Source: Polyporus tsugae
Taxonomy: Eukaryota; Basidiomycota; Agaricomycetes; Polyporales; Polyporaceae
Assembly (NCBI GenBank): GCA_024305745.1
Contig: JAHRBS010000004.1
Span: forward strand, 1,984,001 to 2,048,000
DNA: 64,000 bases
Direction: 5' to 3'
The position numbers were made by a program, and so were the translations under genes. Under the pieces are notes generated by a model. It was not told the origin of the DNA. It was given only the letters and a program-made list of their open reading frames with translations, and ran no database searches. Numbering within the stretch: position 1 is the first letter of the stretch; the number at the start of each line of letters is the position of its first letter. Below, piece by piece: positions 24,484-36,000 of the stretch.

Positions 24484-25216
24484 ATGACCTCGAACGCGTC
24501 CAATGTTCTTTTTGATGACATCTTCACGATCAATGCCATAGACAAGGAGGGCAAGAAATTTGACCGAGGTGCGCCGCGCCACAACCCCGCCCCACCCGTC
24601 TACTGACCTGACGGTGTATGTCCACGCCCAGTCTCGCGTCTCTACGCGCATTCGAAAAACTACGACATGGATCTGACGCTCGACTACAATATCGAACTCT
24701 TCCCTCTACAAAACGGCCAGTCCTTTGCCCTCGCCCTCGCATCTTCACTATCGCGTAATCCACAAGGCCCCGCGGCAACGACCCAAGATGAAGACAAGGA
24801 CAGAGACGTGTGGAGGCCAGACGCGAAGGGACGACGGGGGTTGGATGATGATTACGAGTATGTGATGTACGGGAAGGTGAGTAGAGCCATGTTTGGTCCA
24901 GCGTCCTCCCCCATACCACCCACTTTCGAACGTTCCGAATACAACCACTGCTTGTCTCGCGTTGTGCATCCTTCTCACTTCCATATTCCTGGAGCTCATC
25001 CGATTTTGAAGGTGTATCGATTCGACGGGGGCTCGGCAGAGATTGTGTGAGTGCTTCCGTCCTCATTCCGCTACTTGTGTCCTCGGCATTGACTCTGCCC
25101 GCATCAGGACGGCATACGCATCCTTCGGCGGACTTCTCATGTCCCTGACCGGATCGTTTAGACATTTGACTAGCATTGTGCTCGGGGACCCTGTATTCAT
25201 ACTTTTGCGCCGGTAA
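24484..25216 (+). CDS. RPB8: RPB8, shared subunit of RNA polymerases I, II and III
   Basis: Four exons (introns 24569-24631, 24877-25011, 25047-25107) give 157 residues. The sequence follows the RPB8 beta-barrel: LFDDIFTINAIDKEGKKFDR, VSRLYAHSKNYDMDLTLDYN, then LALASSLSRNP, YEYVMYGKVYRFD, and the strongly conserved end TAYASFGGLLMSLTGSF followed by a short strand and LLRR. An acidic insertion of about 20 residues in the middle (QDEDKDRDVWRPD) is usual for the variable loop. The subunit is essential and common to all three nuclear polymerases. The second intron, at 135 bases, is longer than most others here. Confidence 0.92.
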
Positions 25217-26704
25217 TAGCGTGCGCGTACACTGAGTATCTGTATTTCTACTCGATGGTCACAGCATCCTGTGACATGGCAAGCTTCTGTGTTCGTCATC
25301 GTCCGGATCGCTGTTTGCGCACGCGCAAGGACCCCAAACGTCGACCCGTACGTTCCGTGCTGCATCTAGTCGTGCACATTACATGCATCACAACATTAAC
25401 TTTCGACAGGAACACCACCCTGTCCGCATCTAGGAGCGACCTGACTCCTCGACAACTTCAGCGGAGCGCTCCCTCGACTGCTCACTGCGAGTTCGCAATG
25501 TTCGCCAGTGATGCGGCCGGTGGTCGGCTGGTCGCTCACGTCCAACGCGCCTGCAGAGACAGCCCCTACCCTATGGCCGGTCGTGTGCTTCTTGGGAGAC
25601 TCCATCTCCTGGAGGGGCTTCTCGGCGCGATCTTTCGCCTCTTGACGTACAGTATGAGGGCTAGAGATCGTGGTCTCTGTTCGACACAGTTACCGATGTC
25701 AGTCGAGTCGACGTCAAGAAGCTGGCAGAACGGCGACACTATGTAAGGTCCCGCGCGATCTGTACCACCAGGCATGTACTGTATCAGAACGGGGCCAACG
25801 CGGATGAAGCCGCAGGACAGGGATTCGGCGGGCACGTTTCCGGGATCCGTCTGGAGGGACGCTCTTGGAAAATGAAATTCATCTTTCCTGCTGTCGGGGA
25901 CCGCAGGCACACCAGACCCGCCTGTCAAGTAGGGCAAAGGTGACATGAAAAGTCATCACGAGCCATCATGCTATCCCAGTCGACGCCGTTGGGCCGTCCT
26001 GCGCCTATATGTAGTTTTACAGGACCGTTCGTGCGAGATTAATCGACTCTTCTGCACGAGGAGCCGTGCTGTGTCAAGCCTCACGCAAGAGCGCAGATAA
26101 TATGAGCGCAGCGGAGGCGATCGCTTTACAAGACGAGTGCCGGCATCGGTGATACACTGCCAGGGCGGCCCAGGTGGCGAGGACTGGTTCCTGTACTATC
26201 TGGACACCTTGTGGCGGGTCGACGTCCGACCACGGCCAGGTTCCCAATCCTGGTGCCATTCACAAAGGTCGTGTCAGCGAGGGTCAAGGGCAAGCCCGTG
26301 AGGCGGAATGACTGGCGATCGCGATACTTCTCGCTGAAACCGGAGGGGGGCAGTGTTGAACGTTGAACAGGGCAAGCCGTGATCGATGTGGCACTACGTA
26401 AGTATGAAGTTTTGTGCTGTTCACTACATAGCAGTGGCAGCTGATTGTTCCTGGTACAGTAGCCGTTGTCCTTGTCTAGGGTCCTTGCAAGTTGCAAGTT
26501 CCAGGTTGAGGACCAGCTTCCCTGGTCATTGTTGTTGAGACGTGAGATAAAAATTGCGATAATCAAGACTGCAGAGATACAACAGAGATCATACGGTAGT
26601 AAAGAAATCGAACCTAGCAGCCATACATCGGCGGGAGGCAAGAAAAGTTATGCAATGAACAAAGTACGCGCCGAATCGCTCTATGTAGCCACGGGCAGTC
26701 CTGT
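25217..26704. other. Gene-poor stretch, possibly degenerate coding sequence
   Basis: No gene could be supported. On the minus strand, fragments near 25566-25946 and 26126-26641 contain protein-like phrases (FRLTGLPLTLADTTFVNGT; GLGTWPWSDVDPPQGVQ) in different frames. They could be exons of an unrecognised gene or the remains of one. RPB8 ends at one side and the MARVEL gene ends at the other. Confidence 0.4.
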
Positions 26705-27644
26705 CTACACTTGGTATGCGTGTGCTTGCTGCTGCGGATATGGGTTCGCCGTCTGCTGAGGCTGAGTGTAGCCTGTCGTCTGGGGCGTCACGACGTTCGT
26801 AGGGGGGTACCCGTACTGGTTAAGCGCCATGCCCATGGGCTTGGCCTCTCCCGTAGCATCGGGGTTGACGGGCGGGATGGCACCAGTCACAGGGAAGGTC
26901 TCTTTGACGGAGCGCTGCCAGATGTAGTTCCCGCGGTTAGCCTGGATGATAAGAATCACGAGGAGCGTAATCTGGTATGCCCACACTTCCGCGCCGCGTC
27001 AGCATCCCGGTCGACGTGCGTCCATGAATTCGAGGAGGTACTTACGTCCGAGCCAGCCCAGGAAACCGAAGGCGGCCGCAGCGGACGTCTCGCTGCAGAC
27101 GGTGCGTGCCTCTGCGGGATTCCAGACGCTGCAGCTGACCCAGAAGTTGGCGGCGTTGTCGGCGGCCGCGCCACCGCTGGCCAGAAACAAGATGCCAAGG
27201 AAGCCTGTACCGTGATCGACAGTCGACAGTTAGACGCGACCGATCTATGGACGTAAGTAGTGGCAACAGGCCAGACGCACCGATCCAGGCCAAATCTACG
27301 ACAATCATTGACGTGAATGCCCCCGTCCGCAGGATGTCAAGGACAAGCCTAGATAGGAAAGATTAACATTGGGCCGAGAACCGCGGGCATGAGCTGAAGT
27401 TGCGTACATGGCGGGGAGGGTGAGGAGAGCAAGCACAGCAGTTGCGACTGACAACCCCGCCCAGGCGAAAGAGACCAGACGGAGGTTGCCAAAAACTGAG
27501 AGAGCATGCGCGCCGACACCCAGAAGGACGATAGCGCAGAAGGTAGCCCATGCTATAGCACTTGTGTAAGCTACCTGGCAGGGATGGTAAAGGAGCATTG
27601 TCCTTACCCAAGGCTGCAATACGGAAGAGCAAAAGCCAATGCAT
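26705..27644 (-). CDS. MARVEL-domain four-helix membrane protein
   Basis: The ATG at 27644 (MHWLLLFRIAAL) starts directly in the first exon. Four membrane segments can be read across the exons: WATFCAIVLLGVGAHALSVF, LVSFAWAGLSVATAVLALL, the region of GAFTSMIVVDLAWIGFLGIL, and LAYQITLLVILIIQA. The extracellular loop carries two cysteines (WVSCSVWNP and RTVCSETSA). The C-terminus is a cytosolic Pro/Gln/Tyr-rich tail ending QQQAHAYQV. Such proteins sit in the plasma membrane or vesicles, and some fungal ones (Nce102/Fhn1 type) shape membrane domains. The frame stays open upstream of 27644, so a longer N-terminus is possible. Confidence 0.7.
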
Positions 27645-27772
27645 GGTGAACGCGGATGAGTGTTGCCCGTCTAAACCAGGCAGCATATAGTAGGGTGAAT
27701 GGGCGTAAGAAGAAAAGAAAAAGGAAAGGTTTGGAACCCACCTAGAGGAGGAGGGGGAGGAACGAAAGGACC

Positions 27773-28190
27773 CTAGGTGAGTTCACAGGAGCAATGAAGT
27801 CGCAAGCACACCCCACCTTTAATATTAATACTTGCCGCAGGGCTGTACGGGGCATATCCGCCCGCTTCCGCGAACTGGTGCCACTGGGATTGCATTTGTC
27901 TTTGTCCTTGTAAGCCGGAAGCCGCCCCTAGACGTCGTTTGGCTTCTCCTGGCACAGCGTCAGCATCTTGCAATTGGCTCGTCGATATAGAGAAAAAGGG
28001 TAAAGTGCTCCCTCGTGTGTGATCGAAGGCTGCACCGTCTTGTATGTATGTATGACGTTCCTGGGAGAGAGCGTCTACTGTAGTGTGGTGGCGGATGGCA
28101 ATACTGATCGGTGGTCGACTCGTCTGAGGGAAGGTCGACGTCACGGAGGTGAGGTCCGGGGGTACGTACCAAGGCCTCGTTGTAAGGCAT
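27773..28190 (-). CDS. Small hypothetical protein
   Basis: A two-exon model starts MPYNEAL, with intron 28124-28169 (GTACGT donor, CTCAG acceptor), and continues about 115 residues through DADAVPGEAKRRLGAASGLQ and QWHQFAEAGGYAPYSPAASI to a stop at 27773. The clean splice signals and composition support coding. No family was recognised. The stop lies only 129 bases before the MARVEL start on the same strand, and a GTGGGG donor near the end allows other 3' ends. Confidence 0.35.
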
Positions 28191-28529
28191 ATTGAATGTA
28201 AGTGGTGTTGAGATGGGCGGAGACTCGGCTTGCTTGGGAGTGCTCTGGAGTAAGTATACTGTATCACGGTGTGCAGATGCAAGACTGCGATCGGGTGCTT
28301 TATGAGCGTCTAGTACAGAAAATGGAAGGGAAGGGTGTTTCTTAGATAAGCGAGACGCGGCGCCCTCTCTGCGCATTGCAAATTTCATTCGGGTATATGT
28401 ATATGAACATCGATGAAGCCCCAGTCTTAGTGTTCAAGCTCCTTCCCCAACAACAACCCTCTGTTTGTTTTCTCATTACCCGACATTACTTTCAAGTTCG
28501 CATCTGAACGTCATTGTCTATCCGCCATA
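28191..28529. other. Intergenic region
   Basis: No gene was supported. The stretch probably holds the promoter of the small hypothetical gene and the 3' end of the next minus-strand candidate. Confidence 0.4.
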
Positions 28530-29128
28530 CTACCCTGCAACCCCGGTGTTGTGAATTGTAAACCCAACCGTATTACTGGTGCCAAGACACTCTATGTTAC
28601 GACTGCATGCGGTTAGGTAGCACGCAGCTTGAGAGTGGCCAGGTCGCTCGACGAAAGGTTTGCTGAACCGGTCACGGCAGTGGTCGCAGGTCGACCCGGT
28701 TGCTGTCTCAGACGCAACTATCTCTAACGAGGCTTCCGAAGGTGGCCCGGCACGCCGCTTCAATGATATGAAACGAACAAGACAAAATCAAGAGCACCCA
28801 AGCTCATTCTGGCTAGGTCGAGCGTGGTTGCAATTGAATTCCACACGCCTGACCTCTCGAATGTTGCACTAGGCCAACCCCATGAACCCGAACGCTTCCG
28901 ACGCGTCCGACGAGCATACAACCTTAAGGTCCTCGACGAGATTGGCGGGCTGAGCCATCCCATTGATATACGGAGCTTGTCTTCGTACGAACTGGCTCCC
29001 TTGGATCTGAATACTATACTGTAGGCTTGCTGCCATCCGTCAACGTTACAAACGCGCCATGCTGCAGGCCGCACTACCGAAAACAAGAACCAAACCACCG
29101 TCAAACTAAGCAACAGATGGCGAGCCAT
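28530..29128 (-). CDS. Candidate small secreted protein (model incomplete)
   Basis: An ATG at 29128 begins a signal-peptide-like N-terminus (MARHLLLSLTVVWFLFSVV). Farther along, QFVRRQAPYINGMAQPANLV and LVEDLKVVCSSDASEAFGF read as protein in another frame. Near the end CDHCRDRFSKPF and AACYLTACSRNIECLG carry several cysteines, with a stop at 28530. The pieces need two or more introns that I could not place with confidence. A cysteine-containing secreted protein is the best reading. Two separate remnants are the alternative. Confidence 0.3.
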
Positions 29129-29337
29129 CACGGGAAAAGAAAAGGGGATCACTAGTGTAGATAAATTCCAGGAGCAAGATCCAGAGAGTGCGTGCGATAT
29201 GCGATAGTAGGATGGATGGACTGAACGACCGTAGCATAGCGATGGGAATGATGTGCGACTCGTGAGAGAGACTCGAATTTGGGACGGACACCATGAGAGC
29301 TATAAGATAGTGCGAATATAAAGGCAGATACTACATA

Positions 29338-32195
29338 CTACTTCATCTTGCGGAGCTGCTTGATCGCTGCGTGCATCTCCAGCTCCTTCGTCTTGCCCAG
29401 CTGCCTGCTCTCCCTGAAGAAGTACTTCGGACCCCTGTACTCCGCTGAGATCTCGACCGTTGTGGAGTACGCCCGCTCGTGGACCTGCGGCCGAGACACG
29501 GGCGGCGGCGGAGGCGGGATGACCTTTGCCTCGGGTTCGCTGTTCGACCGGTTGCGGTCCAACGCTGGTGGAGCAGAACCGATGGCTGATGAGCCGGAGG
29601 GCTGGCGGGGATGCGGCTGCGAAAGCTGAGGCTGGAGCTGGGGTGGACGAGGCCGGCGGGAGGTACGCGATGCGCTCTGGCTCCGGCGCGCCCCAGAGCT
29701 CTTGCGCGAGTGGCGCGAGGACCCCTCTGACTCGGGCTCGCTCTGCCCGCAGTTCGAAATCCATCGAGAGGAGCGCGGGGAAGACGGCGATGAGAACGTC
29801 TCGGCCGACTCCGCCCTGAAGACCTCAAGCGGCGGCATGGGCGGGACCGGGGGTATCTCGTCGTGGTTCTGCTGTGAGTACGAACGCGATGTAGAGCGAG
29901 AGAGAGGGAGCGAGTGCGACGACGAGGTGCGGACGGATGGCGCGCTGGGTGTGCTGTCGTGGTCGTCGATGGGGACATCCAGGCCACTTGGCAGAGGCTC
30001 GTTGTTGACGAGCATGCCCGTGATGTGGTTCATCCCGACACCGAAGAAGCGGGAGAGTTTCGCAGCGCGCAGGCGACGCATGCGGAACATGGGGTCCGAG
30101 GGACTGACCTCCGATGCGCTCACTGGACTTGTGAAACCCGGAGAAATGGGGGAGACCGGTGCGAGCTTGGACATCGGAGGAGAGGTCGGCGCGGATACAG
30201 ATCCTGAAGAACTGGCCCAGTGGAACAAGGGAGGTGGGCTCACAGCACGGAACACGCTCCGGATCGGCGATGGTAAGGAGCTCTGGGAAGTTAACGGGGC
30301 CGGGGATTGCTGTGAGGTCGGGGAGGGCAAGGCTGGTATTGACATAGATGACAAGAAGGAACCCTGACTGGAACATGTCAGCGGGTTGACGAATGGTGGG
30401 AGAGCGAACAGTGACGGTGGGCGGAGGTCTGATACGAATTCATGATCGGGATTGAGGTACGGCAAGAGTTCTGACTCTGCGTCACCCGTTACGTCTTCAG
30501 GGTATGGCGTCGTCGACGTTGAGGATAGACCTGAACTTGGGTTGGCAAAGATCAGGGGAGAAAGATTGCCAGTAGAAGACCCTTGACTTTGACGCTTCTC
30601 GTCGTCGTCGTCGGTGTTTGATGGGAGGGGACCTTGACTGGGCGCAACGGAAATAAATCTCGTGTGAGAATCCCGTCTTGGACGGCCAGCGAGGTCGAGC
30701 GCATCCGACAGAGAGGCGTTCGGAGGGAAATTCGTGATCTGGAACAACGTCGGTGGGGGATCATTCCCAAACATCTGAGGTGCGGAATATAGCATATAGC
30801 GGGTTCAAGTGAGTCCACGAACACATACAGGATGGGCGGTGCACCCAAACGTGATGAACAGCGACGTACCTGAGCCATCTTACGCGCCCGCCGCGCATTG
30901 AGAGCGCGTTGCTTCTCTATCGTCAGTGGTCGTGAGAAGTCGTCATCATCCAAATCCGAGTCGGCGTCAAGGTCAACAACGTGTGGCTTCCGTGCCGGTG
31001 ACATCTCCACCGCGCTCGCAGTCACGGGCCGCATCTTTTCTGACGTTGATCGACTCTTCCTGAGTAGGACACGTTGCTTCGCGTCCGCCTCCTTGTCAGG
31101 TGGCCGTGGCGTGCGGACGTCCAAGCTGCGTGGACGTTTGGCAGGGTGGGGGCGGTCGCGAGTGCCAACACGCTTGGTAGAAGTGCTCCGCCTGACACCA
31201 CCGTGACGGTCCTGAGGTCCCATAGACGCGTCCGCGAACGACACCGACGAGGGAGTGGGTGCGAAGAGTCGCGGAACCGGCGAGGAGGCACGAAGGAGGA
31301 CGTCGGGAGGGACGTTCTCCCCGAGCTGGCGGGTGAGTTTGGCTGCCCGTGCGCGCTGCACTTGCTCGGGAGTCCGCTCGGGGGAGAGGATGGAGGATGC
31401 GGTGGAGTCCCTCCGGCGGGCAGTCGTAGTCGACGACACAGATAAAACCGAGTCTCGTCTATGCAGGGAAGGCACCGAAGAGGCGGCCGACTCGTGCGTG
31501 TCGTCTCGCGCGGGGCTGACACGCGTGTCCGGCGGAGGGACGGGCGGAGGGTTCTCGGGCCATGAGAACTCTACCGGCGAGATAGGCGAGGGACGTGTCG
31601 TAATCGCCGCGGGGGGAATTGTGAGTGATGTGCGAAGCGAAGCGAGTGAGCGCGTGCGCTGCACTTCTCCGTGCCATTGGATTGTCATGAGCTGATTGTG
31701 GCCCACGGTTGCACTGCGCCTGAGCGAGGCCAGTCGTGCGACGCCCAGAAGTGGGGACTTCGCTGGCGAAGATGAAGGGGTCATCGACGGGGACGTTGAG
31801 CTCGAGAGAGCGGACTCCTCGCGAAGGCCGGGGAGGCCGACATGCACCTCCGCTGGTGTGTTGGGTTGGGAACCATCTTCGTTAATTGAAACGGCGATGG
31901 GCACTTCTCCAAGAATCCGGCTCAGCTTCCTTGTCTTCCGAAGCAGCTTCATCTTCTCGCTGGGGTCCAAACCGTCCGTGAGTGGGAGAGGAAGCACTGG
32001 TTGCTCCTGTTTCAAGTAGAGTAGCGCGGGAAAGACAGGACTGCACGGCGGGCCAAAGGTCTCGCGTGGTGTAGGGGGTGGGGACTTCTGAGACGCATTG
32101 TGATCCTTGTGAAGACGGGAGCTTGAGGGTTGCCTTGACAGGGAAAAATTAAGACTGAGGGAAAAGCTCTTGCGGTTTGGATTTGACGAGAACAT
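29338..32195 (-). CDS. Large disordered Ser/Pro-rich protein with repeated basic motif
   Basis: Two exons (intron 30775-30869, 95 bases, phase 0) give 920 residues starting MFSSNPNRKSFSLSLNF. Nearly all of it is low-complexity Ser/Pro/Arg sequence. Three short basic segments share a pattern: KLLRKTRKLSRILGEVP (near residue 85), RARAAKLTRQLGENVPPDVL (near 290) and RRLRAAKLSRFFGVGM (second exon). An acidic patch (DLDADSDLDDDDF) precedes the intron. The C-terminal 40 residues (KYFFRESRQLGKTKELEM, then a Lys-rich end) are more ordered. No family was recognised. Many Ser-Pro sites suggest control by proline-directed kinases, an inference. The long open frames and single well-formed intron make the gene itself likely. 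Confidence 0.65.
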
Positions 32196-33034
32196 GGCGC
32201 AGACGGACAGATGTGGGGTGTCGGTTCACTGAGAAGAGAGGCCGACAGAAAATGACTGGGCAAATGACACGATTGCGTCGACTGGATGAACATGCAAAGA
32301 GAAGGGGAGAGCAGGAAAGCAAGAAGCAGAGAGCGGGGGCGAGGGAATGCAAGGGAGAAGTCAAGGGGAGCGGACGGGAGCCATGAAGACGCGACCGTGA
32401 GCGTACTTAGAAGAGAAGGGGGCACGAGAAAACCAAAGCGGCTGGACTGCATGGCTGAGCCAATGGCTGTAGCTTTCCGGGAGCGAGGGTCGCGTTGTCG
32501 CGTCTGCGGCAAACATGCGCAATCCCCTCCTCCCTTCCTTCTTCGCCATATTAGGAAACACCCCGCCACCAGCACTGACATCCACGCGCCTTGATGCTCC
32601 TCATACTTAATCTGCTCCAAGCCTTTGATGCGTTTCCCCTCTTCCAGGGGCCCATCGATATCTCCGTATCTAATTGTTGTTATGTGCCTCGGCGGCCGTC
32701 GGCCCTGCCCAATAGAAAATCGGAAAGGACACCGGACTCGTCGAGCTGAAATGCCGCCCGTCCATGGAACGTTGATGGAAGAACGAGTTAATGTAAATGT
32801 ATCTATCGGGCGTGCGAATAGAGGATGCAGAACATGCAGGGCGAATGTAACGACGATGATTGAAGTATAATGAAGTAGTACTAGTGCAACTCCGTCCGGT
32901 GAACCCACAGTCCAACAAGGCGATGAATGTAGAGAAATGCGGAAGGGACCACCACGCAACAGACACGACGCGACCTCGGCATCAAGTGATAAGTGTACCG
33001 TCTCCCCGCGAACTCGACTACGGCACTAGCGGCC
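32196..33034. other. Intergenic region, promoter of the Ser/Pro-rich gene and 3' end of the ArfGEF
   Basis: These 839 bases have open frames on both strands but no protein-like composition. The part just upstream of 32195 is purine-rich on the + strand (32280-32400), which is a pyrimidine-rich leader on the minus strand. No RNA gene was seen. Confidence 0.45.
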
Positions 33035-36000
33035 TCACATGTCCAACATGGGACTGGACTGATGCTCGTAAGGATTCAGGCTGCGTCTCCTCCCGGATGA
33101 TAGCGATGCGGCTGGCGTCGAAGCAGGGTCCTCCGCCACCTCCGGTGTGCTAGTCTGCTCTCGGGCGTGCTTGCCAAACAGCATCGAGATCCGCAGGTCA
33201 GACGGCAGCTTCACGAGCGAAACCCGCTTCGCCGCCCGAGTCATGTTCCACTCCTCCGCCTGCTCCTCCGGCATTTCGGGCGCGGTGTAGAACTTCTCGT
33301 GCGAGACGTCGTCTGTGCTCGCCGCGCTCTCGAGAGAAGCTTGGGCAATGAGCGGGACTGCGCGACGTCGCTCCGACAAGTCTGGGGACGGGAAGGATCT
33401 GCCGGACGTCGCAGAGCTGCTCATCTCGATAGGAGATGTCAAGGACGACTCGAACGTCTTCGGCGAACCGAACGTCAGGGTCGAACTCCGCTTGCGCCCA
33501 CTCCATACAGAACCATTCCCAGACCGAGCAGTCTGGAACGATTCCGCGGTCGACGACTCTTGCCCTCGAGACGAATTCTCCCGTCGTGGGATGGCAACAG
33601 GAGACGACACTGCAGCTGGCGCTGTCTGGTCCACATACGCAGAGAGCGTGAGCTTGGCCAGATCCTGAGGGTGGCTCCCCCGCTCCCGTAGCGTCTCCCG
33701 CTCCACGACGCGTTCAGCTTCCCGATCTGTTTGGCGCTGGTCGGCGAGCTTCTGGGTCGCGGCACGCATGGCCAGATGCTTCGTATGTTCCCAGTCGCGC
33801 TCCTCGGCAGCCAGGTCGCTAGTGAGCACCTCCCGGTAACAGACCAACTTCTCGATGTCGAGACGGACCTGCATCACACGCTTTGCCACAAGCTGCACGG
33901 CGGCCTGCAATCGGTCGCGTGTGGCACGCTGGAAGGGGGTCAGCACAGCCAGGTTGCGTACGAAGCGCATGTCCGTATCGAGCTGCGTCCGCGCCAGCGA
34001 CAGCTTTGAATCCAAGTCCTCCACCTTGGCCTTGATGATCTCGGGTCGAGTGGAAAGCCGCGGCTTGGTGTCGCCGTTTGTGTGTACGACAGCGGAAACG
34101 AAAGGCGCGCCGAGCGTGGACTCCAAGCTATACGCGCGCTTGCGCGTCGACTGGATGCTCATCTGGTCGAGCGATTGATACCGCCCCGCCGCGAGCTCCG
34201 TCTTGACCTCGTCGAAGGTCGCCTTGAACAGTCGCGCAGAGTTGTCGTACGAAGACGCGTTTGGATCCGAGCCAGTAGAGCCCAGCGAATCTTGCCGGGT
34301 CCGCGATGCTCTGCCCTGCCCATTTGATGGACGTGTCGGCTCCGAGTCTGCGGCAACCGTAACGCGGGAGGATCGATCGAGATCCCCTGACAACCGCCTG
34401 TCCCACGTGCGGATGACAGGAGTGAGTGTGTGGCCCAAGTTGTGCTTGATGTCCTTCAAGTGAGAAGCAGCCGCCGCAATCCCAGTGAGCTCAATGTCCT
34501 GGATGGAGAGCCCAAGAGCCCGCATCCGCACTCCTGCCGTCTTGAACGCGCCTGCATAGTTGATGCGGGATATCCACTCGTTCATATCCTTCTCGTCAGA
34601 CGCCTGGAGGAGGTACTGTCGACCGTCCGGCAAGGCGAAGCGCAAGGTGTGGGGATGCTGCACAGAGTGTGCGCGGACGTTAGTATCCTTGAAAATGCAA
34701 CCATCACGAACTGCGCACCTTCGTGTATGTCTTGTCGAACACGGCAATCGTGTCTCGCACGGAATACGTCTCTTCGGGCTGGGGTAGGGAGGCGTGCGGA
34801 ATAACCAGGTGGCCATTGGTTGGGCTGCTCTGCGCCTGAATATGTGCCGCCAAAGTCGGGTCCCGAAAGAATATCAGCTGCGAGCCGGTCAGGAGAACAC
34901 ACAACTCCCGCCACTTTCGGCTCATAGCACGCTTGCCGCCTTCCAGGATGTCCTCCTTGCGGAGCATAAGGCCAACCTTGGTGACCTTGACGTTCCAAAC
35001 GCCGGCGCTTGTCGGTGTCAGTGGAGGCAACGACCCCAACGAACTCTGGAACATTGGACCGGGGCCCCCCGACACACTCAGGCTGAACCATGGCGAGCTC
35101 GTGTATCGGTTGTCCAGGTTTGCAACCCCAACGGTCGCCGCCAGCGCGAAGGCACGCTGCAGCTCGTCTTCATCCCAGGAACCGGCGGACCCACGGTAGG
35201 AGTAAGGGCTTTCCGGAGGAATGAGAGAATAAACGTCCACCCGGAGGTCATCGAGCAGGTTCTACCATAAAAGATGACACGTTAATGAACGATTGTCAGG
35301 GCTCAGAATGTAGTCATACCCGCGCTATAAGATAGTAAGGGTCGATTTTGGTGTTCTTTCCGAGCAATGCTGAACCGGAACTATTCAACCCGCCCGGAGA
35401 GGGGACGTTGATAGTGGACATCCGTCGTGACATTGCCTCAGGCACCAGGCCCCGTTGACCGTTAACGTCGAGAGGATCCTCGATGAAAATGAACGGCGCG
35501 AACACAATGTTGTCATAGAAGCACTGCATGATACACCGTCAGCATCTGGCCTGACGATACGCTGGGATCAGTGAATTACGCCAAGCCACTTACGTCCAGG
35601 GCCTCCGGGGCTACCCCCGGTAGACGTGTGTTCTTGATGTAATCCGCTTTGGTCATCTTGCGTTTATTGGACTTGTTGAAGGCGTCCGTGTGCAACATTA
35701 TAAGGCTGAATGCTAGAATATATGGATGATCTGTTGACAGTCAATCTGTTAGTAATGCGCTCTTGCTGAGCACGTACGACTTGGCTCACCATCGGATGAG
35801 AATAAGTTAGGATTACATTGAACATATCGTGCAGCGAAGGCCTCAATAACACGGTCAATTTGCTGCGTCTCGCGAGGGAGGCCGACATCCATGAGCAACT
35901 TTCGTATCGCAACATCGAGCGGGTCTGCAACGAAGTTGAAGCGCTCAATGTATACACGGAGCGCACGGGCGTGGAAAGCATCGGCACTAGTGGTACCATT

